Positions 4,451 to 7,953 of a DNA stretch of 7,953 nucleotides are shown here, one piece after another; the first letter of the stretch is position 1; every line of letters begins with the position of its first letter. The stretch is from Bacillota bacterium (GTDB lineage Bacteria; Bacillota; Clostridia; Christensenellales; CAG-138), in the NCBI GenBank assembly GCA_023435855.1, contig JAEZLG010000074.1, positions 1-7,953 of the forward strand, in the 5' to 3' direction. The notes under the pieces were generated by a model that worked only from the letters and a program-made list of their open reading frames with translations, did no database searches and was not told the origin of the DNA. A program made the position numbers and the translations under genes.

Positions 4451-5341
4451 TTATTCTTGCTCTGCCCCATACAGCCCGAGTTTTTTCCTCAGAGCCTTAG
4501 CCGTTGGCGTAGCGGCGAGTCCACCGCGGGCGGTTTCCTTTAAGTCACTGTGCATTGTGTTGCCTACGTTTCTCATGGCGGTGACAACCTCGTCAAAGGG
4601 GATTACGCTTCGAATACCCGCAAGTGCCAAGTCCGCACTAAGCATGGCATTGGCTGCACCGATGGCGTTTCTCTTGATGCACGGGCATTCCACAAGGCCC
4701 GCCACGGGGTCGCATACAAGTCCCATGACATTTTTTAAGGAGATGGCAGCAGCATGAAGCGCCATTTCGGGCGAGCCGCCCGAGAGCTCCACCAAAGCTG
4801 CCGCGCACATGGCCGCTGCTGTTCCCGTTTCTGCCTGACAACCACCTGCTGCACCTGAAATAGAAGCGTTTGCCGCCACCAATGCTCCTATTGCCCCTGC
4901 AGTGTAAAGCCCATTGATGAGCGTTTCATCATCCCAGCTAAAGTCGTCCGCACAGGTCAAAAGCACACCGGGCAATACACCCGATGCGCCGGCGGTTGGC
5001 GCAGCAACAATCCTGCCCATGGAAGCGTTTACCTCAAGAACCCCCATGGCGGCCGCCGCTGCACGACTCATCCTGCTGCCACATAGCGATTTGTCCGCGT
5101 AGGAGTAAAGAAGCTCCGCATCGCCGCCCATAAGACCGCTGACGGTTACTTGTGCGTCCTCAATGCCGCTTTTCACGGATGCACGCATTGTATCGAGATT
5201 TTTTTGCATTTCGTCATGCAGCGATTTCTCGTCGAGCTCTTCGCGCTCAAGCTCGCTTTTAAGCATGATCTTATAAATGGGCAGATTCTCTTGTTTGCAA
5301 AGGGCAAGGAGCTCGTCGCCCGAACGAAAATTGTAGCTCAT
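4451..5341 (-). CDS. sdaAA: L-serine dehydratase, iron-sulfur-dependent, alpha subunit
   Basis: This is the catalytic subunit of the oxygen-sensitive [4Fe-4S] L-serine ammonia-lyase (serine to pyruvate plus ammonia), typical of anaerobes; it is cytoplasmic. At 296 aa it has normal family length. The N-terminal 70 aa are helical and charged. The core shows PTAGASGVLPG (115-125), GGCQAETG (166-173) and CDPVAGLVECPCIKRN (210-225). Cys168, Cys210 and Cys221 are the expected cluster ligands; Cys219 is an extra cysteine. Its ATG overlaps the sdaAB stop in ATGA, so translation is probably coupled, and a GGGGG (5352-5356) ten bases upstream may help. It is the last gene of the minus-strand cluster; a hairpin follows at 4405-4440. 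Confidence 0.96.
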   Translation of the reverse strand: MSYNFRSGDELLALCKQENLPIYKIMLKSELEREELDEKSLHDEMQKNLDTMRASVKSGIEDAQVTVSGLMGGDAELLYSYADKSLCGSRMSRAAAAAMGVLEVNASMGRIVAAPTAGASGVLPGVLLTCADDFSWDDETLINGLYTAGAIGALVAANASISGAAGGCQAETGTAAAMCAAALVELSGGSPEMALHAAAISLKNVMGLVCDPVAGLVECPCIKRNAIGAANAMLSADLALAGIRSVIPFDEVVTAMRNVGNTMHSDLKETARGGLAATPTAKALRKKLGLYGAEQE

Positions 5342-6000
5342 AGCGTTTTAACCCCCGTGATGTCAGGACACCAGTCTTTAATCAGTTGAATGGTACGCTC
5401 GGGCACGGTCGTATCGGTCTCGATGACCATATACGCATCCTGATGCTTAGCATGCCGGAACACGCGCATAAATGCGACGTTGATCTGCTCCTTGGCGAGT
5501 ATGCTCGTGACCGAGTTGATAACCCCGGGCAAGTCGCGGTGACGGATAACAAGCGTGGGATATTCGCCCGTAAACTCGAGCTTTAGGCCGTTTAATTCCG
5601 TAACGAGTATATTCCCGCCGCCCACGGACACACCAACAAGCTCGGACACCTCACCATCTGCATTCACCGTTTTGATGCGCGCGGTGTTAGGTTCCTCCAC
5701 AGGCTCGCTGCTGAACACCATGCGAATATCCACCCCTCGCTCCTTAGCGATCTCGGGTGCTATCCTTAGGTTCTCGTCACAGGGTTCCATGCCCAAGATG
5801 CCTGCGATAAGCGCTTTGTCGGTACCGTGGCCGCGTCCGGTCTCCGCAAAGGAGCCGTAAAGCGTGATCTCGGCGTTTTTTATATCGCCGCCCGAAAGCT
5901 TATAGGCCACATGCGCCAGCCTCGCAGCCCCCGCCGTATGCGAGCTCGACGGGCCTATCATGCGCGGGCCGATGATTTCCAATACGCTGAATTTCTGCAT
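5338..6000 (-). CDS. sdaAB: L-serine dehydratase, iron-sulfur-dependent, beta subunit
   Basis: This 220-aa partner of SdaAA is needed for the two-chain enzyme. The N-terminal ASB domain carries GPSSSHTAGAARLA (16-29) and GSFAETGRGHGTDKAL (49-64), the conserved signatures of this subunit. The glycine-rich SVGGGN (125-130) ends that part. A C-terminal ACT domain runs from about 148 to 220 (VIRHRDLPGVINSV at 151-164), the module by which such enzymes often bind an amino acid; serine is the likely ligand here, by inference. The start is supported by GGCGG nine bases upstream. It follows the pseudouridine synthase gene by 54 bases and overlaps sdaAA by four. No convincing promoter was found in the 54-base gap; a weak 5-bp hairpin (CACCT/AGGTG, 6028-6044) lies there. 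Confidence 0.95.
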   Translation of the reverse strand: MQKFSVLEIIGPRMIGPSSSHTAGAARLAHVAYKLSGGDIKNAEITLYGSFAETGRGHGTDKALIAGILGMEPCDENLRIAPEIAKERGVDIRMVFSSEPVEEPNTARIKTVNADGEVSELVGVSVGGGNILVTELNGLKLEFTGEYPTLVIRHRDLPGVINSVTSILAKEQINVAFMRVFRHAKHQDAYMVIETDTTVPERTIQLIKDWCPDITGVKTL

Positions 6001-6054
6001 AATGATTATCCGCCTTTTAAAATTTTCACCTATTAATGAGGTGCGGTATTCATG

Positions 6055-7374
6055 CTAAAACGGCGGCTCGACCGTAAGGCTTTTGCCGTCGAGGAAGGAA
6101 AGCGGGCTTTCCTTTTCAAAATGAAATACGATACGCGCAGCGCATAGATAAAGCTTATTCGCCTTCTGGGCACGGTTAAACGCGAAGTCGCCGTATTTTT
6201 CGTCGCCTAAAACCGGATGGCCGATATGCGCCATATGTGCGCGTATCTGGTGGGTACGCCCGGTGACGAGCTTTACCTCCAAAAGTGAGGTATCCTCGTC
6301 TGTTGAGAGAACACGGTACGCGGTAACCATTTCCTTTGCAGCTTTTATAGGTTTGTCGTACACCGTAACGCGCGCAATGTCCTCATCTTTTACACAATAA
6401 GCCGTGAGGACTGCCTCACGCAAGCTCACTGCCCCCTTCACACGGCATATGTAATACTTTTCGAGCGTTCTTTGCCGCATGGCGTCATCCAACGCAGCTT
6501 TTGCCTGCTCATTTCTTGCAAACAATACAATGCCGCTCGTCGCCGTATCGAGCCTATGCACGGGGTATACCTTAGCGCACACGTCGTTTAGGCGTTCTTC
6601 AACCGTATTTTCCCCTCCGTCAGCTATAGCTACGCTTATACCGGCGGGTTTGTTCACGGCGATTATGCAGTTGTCAATATACACGATTTCTAAACCGTTT
6701 GCAAGACCGTTCAATTCCTCTTGAAATTGCCGCCAAACGCCGCCTTTGGGGAGGTTTGTGAATGTGAGCGCTTCCTTTTTTGTGGGGTGCTCTACCGTGA
6801 GCGAATATGCATAAAGTGCAATCTGCTCCCCTGCCCTTGCCTCTTTATTATACCTTTGGTCGCCCCAAATGGGAAATCCGTAAGCACTTAGCTGCAGGCG
6901 TATCTGATGGTGACGCCCGGTATGAAGCGAAACGTCAACTAGCGCAAGGCCATTCTTTTTCGCCACTGTCCTAAAGCTTAAGGAAGCGGGCTTTGCATTT
7001 TCTTCGCCCTCGCGGGCAATATGGGCATTCCCCGTGTTCTCATCGCGGGAGATATAGTTTATAAGCTCCGCGCTTGCGGGTGGGTCGCCTACCACCACAG
7101 CAACATAGCGCTTCTTTGCCGTACGTGAAGAAAGCTGAGAGCTTAGCCGCGAGGCAGCCTTCGATGTACGCGCAAACACCATCACCCCGCCTACGGGACG
7201 GTCGAGCCTGTGCACAAGCCCCAAATAGACATCCCCGGGCTTATTGTACTTGTCCTTCACATAAGCCTTTAAAGCCGTAAGCATGTCTAAATCGCCGGAG
7301 GAATCCGCCTGTACGGGCATGTTTTCCGGCTTTTCGGCCACGAGGAGATGGTTATCTTCGAATAGAATTTGCAT
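6055..7374 (-). CDS. Double RluA-family pseudouridine synthase (two full catalytic domains)
   Basis: RluA-family enzymes turn uridine into pseudouridine in rRNA or tRNA. This 439-aa protein holds two complete RluA domains in one frame, where family members usually have one catalytic domain in about 220-330 aa. Domain 1 (1-225): EKPENMP (14-20), HRLD with catalytic Asp58, KKRYVAVV (87-94), TGRHHQIR (152-159), WGDQRY (170-175). Domain 2 (228-439): NKPAGIS (241-247), HRLD with Asp276, EKYYICRV (305-312), TGRTHQIR (371-378), LGDEKYG (389-395). Both aspartates and both TGR-x-HQIR motifs are intact, so both halves may be active, perhaps on different uridines. There is no N-terminal S4 domain. The ATG lies three bases after the methyltransferase stop, with no strong ribosome site, so coupling is likely. 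The RNA target cannot be told from sequence. Confidence 0.9.
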   Translation of the reverse strand: MQILFEDNHLLVAEKPENMPVQADSSGDLDMLTALKAYVKDKYNKPGDVYLGLVHRLDRPVGGVMVFARTSKAASRLSSQLSSRTAKKRYVAVVVGDPPASAELINYISRDENTGNAHIAREGEENAKPASLSFRTVAKKNGLALVDVSLHTGRHHQIRLQLSAYGFPIWGDQRYNKEARAGEQIALYAYSLTVEHPTKKEALTFTNLPKGGVWRQFQEELNGLANGLEIVYIDNCIIAVNKPAGISVAIADGGENTVEERLNDVCAKVYPVHRLDTATSGIVLFARNEQAKAALDDAMRQRTLEKYYICRVKGAVSLREAVLTAYCVKDEDIARVTVYDKPIKAAKEMVTAYRVLSTDEDTSLLEVKLVTGRTHQIRAHMAHIGHPVLGDEKYGDFAFNRAQKANKLYLCAARIVFHFEKESPLSFLDGKSLTVEPPF

Positions 7375-7377
7375 AAC

Positions 7378-7953
7378 TCAGTTATACCAACGCCCGCTTG
7401 CGCCGCAGGGCAGCGCGAGCTTGTCACGCGTGATAGGTAGGCCGACTTCATCTGCTTCCACCGTTCCGCCGTACTTTTTAAGCGCGGTTTTCATAACATT
7501 TGTAAGTACGCTCGGTGCAAGCCCCGTTGTATAGGAGTTGATAAGAAAGAAAACAGGGTCATCGCTTAAAAGCTTTACACATTCAGCGACGAGTGGGTAA
7601 AGATCGTCTTCCATCTTCCACATTTCCCCGTTCGGACCCCGCCCGTAGCTGGGCGGGTCCATTAGAATTCCGTCGTAGGTTTTTCCCCGTCTCTGTTCGC
7701 GCAGCACAAATTTTAACGCATCGTCCACAATGAACCTCACGGGTGCTTCGCTTAACCCGCAGGCATTTAGGTTCTCCTTCGCCCAAGCTACCATGCCCTT
7801 TGCGGCGTCCACATGCGTTACATGTGCCCCTGCTGCAGCAAGCGCACACGTTGCTCCGCCTGTATAGGCAAACAGATTTAAAATATTCGGCTTTCGTGTC
7901 TTCACTTTTTCCCGCATAAAATCCCAGTTAACAGCCTGCTCCGGGAATAGCCC
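7378..7953 (-). CDS. Class I SAM-dependent methyltransferase, RlmI-like, 5' part missing
   Basis: The reading frame stays open to the window edge, so the gene begins outside and an internal Met at 7917 is not the start: the codons before it read GLFPEQAVNWDF, a conserved lead-in of RlmI-like (COG1092) rRNA cytosine methyltransferases. In the 191 visible residues, motif I is NLFAYTGGATCALAAAGA (about 26-43), the acidic D of HVD (near 48) should bind the SAM ribose, D77-D78 follow in IVDD, and motif IV is MDPPSYGRG (98-106). A lysine-tryptophan stretch, GEMWKMEDD, follows. The family usually methylates 23S rRNA; the exact base is not determinable. The N-terminal PUA-like part, if present, is not visible. 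It heads the visible minus-strand cluster and ends three bases before the pseudouridine synthase gene, an RNA-modification pair. Confidence 0.88.
   Translation of the reverse strand, partial: GLFPEQAVNWDFMREKVKTRKPNILNLFAYTGGATCALAAAGAHVTHVDAAKGMVAWAKENLNACGLSEAPVRFIVDDALKFVLREQRRGKTYDGILMDPPSYGRGPNGEMWKMEDDLYPLVAECVKLLSDDPVFFLINSYTTGLAPSVLTNVMKTALKKYGGTVEADEVGLPITRDKLALPCGASGRWYN

Noticed and set aside
6028..6044. Terminator between the pseudouridine synthase gene and sdaAB
   Set aside because: The stem is only five base pairs and the following tract is mixed A and T, so it is unlikely to separate the operon.
7583..7849. 88-codon cysteine-rich frame overlapping the methyltransferase
   Set aside because: It is the methyltransferase gene in another frame; the true frame carries all SAM-binding motifs.
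7378..7917. Methyltransferase beginning at the Met at 7917 as a complete small gene
   Set aside because: The frame is open upstream to the window edge and the codons there encode a conserved family segment, so the gene is truncated by the window.

Overview
This window looks like a chromosomal segment of an anaerobic Bacillota bacterium, probably class Clostridia. The reasons are a T-box leader in front of serS, a two-subunit iron-sulfur L-serine dehydratase (sdaAB-sdaAA), strong G-rich Shine-Dalgarno sites and about half G+C. The species cannot be named from sequence alone. Most genes are housekeeping; the unusual material is in the intergenic DNA and in one fused enzyme.

Layout. Positions 1-376 hold no gene, only copies of an oriented inverted-repeat element of about 130 bp, in minus orientation. 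Positions 377-597 hold seven tightly packed hairpins that form the 3' region of the serS transcript and end in an intrinsic terminator. serS (600-1877, minus) follows, with a T-box riboswitch (1903-2132) and its promoter (2139-2167). Transcribed divergently are an AraC-type regulator with an effector-binding domain (2293-3132) and a small GIY-YIG protein (3174-3449), closed by a terminator. Positions 3475-4450 are again gene-free: a chimeric repeat copy, three tandem copies of the inverted-repeat element at a period of about 185 bp, a G-rich hairpin, and a stand-alone copy of the element's inner hairpin beside the end of sdaAA.

The right part, all on the minus strand, reads in transcription order: an rRNA-type SAM methyltransferase cut by the window edge (7378-7953), an unusual protein made of two complete RluA pseudouridine synthase domains (6055-7374), sdaAB (5338-6000) and sdaAA (4451-5341). 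Gaps of 3 bp and 54 bp and a 4-bp overlap suggest one operon.

How the genes work together. The serS T-box should sense uncharged tRNA-Ser and raise SerRS when serine runs short, while SdaAB/SdaAA consume serine to pyruvate and ammonia, so the window holds both a serine-sensing and a serine-degrading module. The methyltransferase and double pseudouridine synthase probably modify rRNA. No tRNA, rRNA, CRISPR array or transposase gene was seen. The most interesting items are the double RluA fusion, the tandem oriented repeat family with its recurrent GAAA-loop hairpin, the serS 3' hairpin cluster, and a SerRS whose motifs differ from the usual bacterial form.
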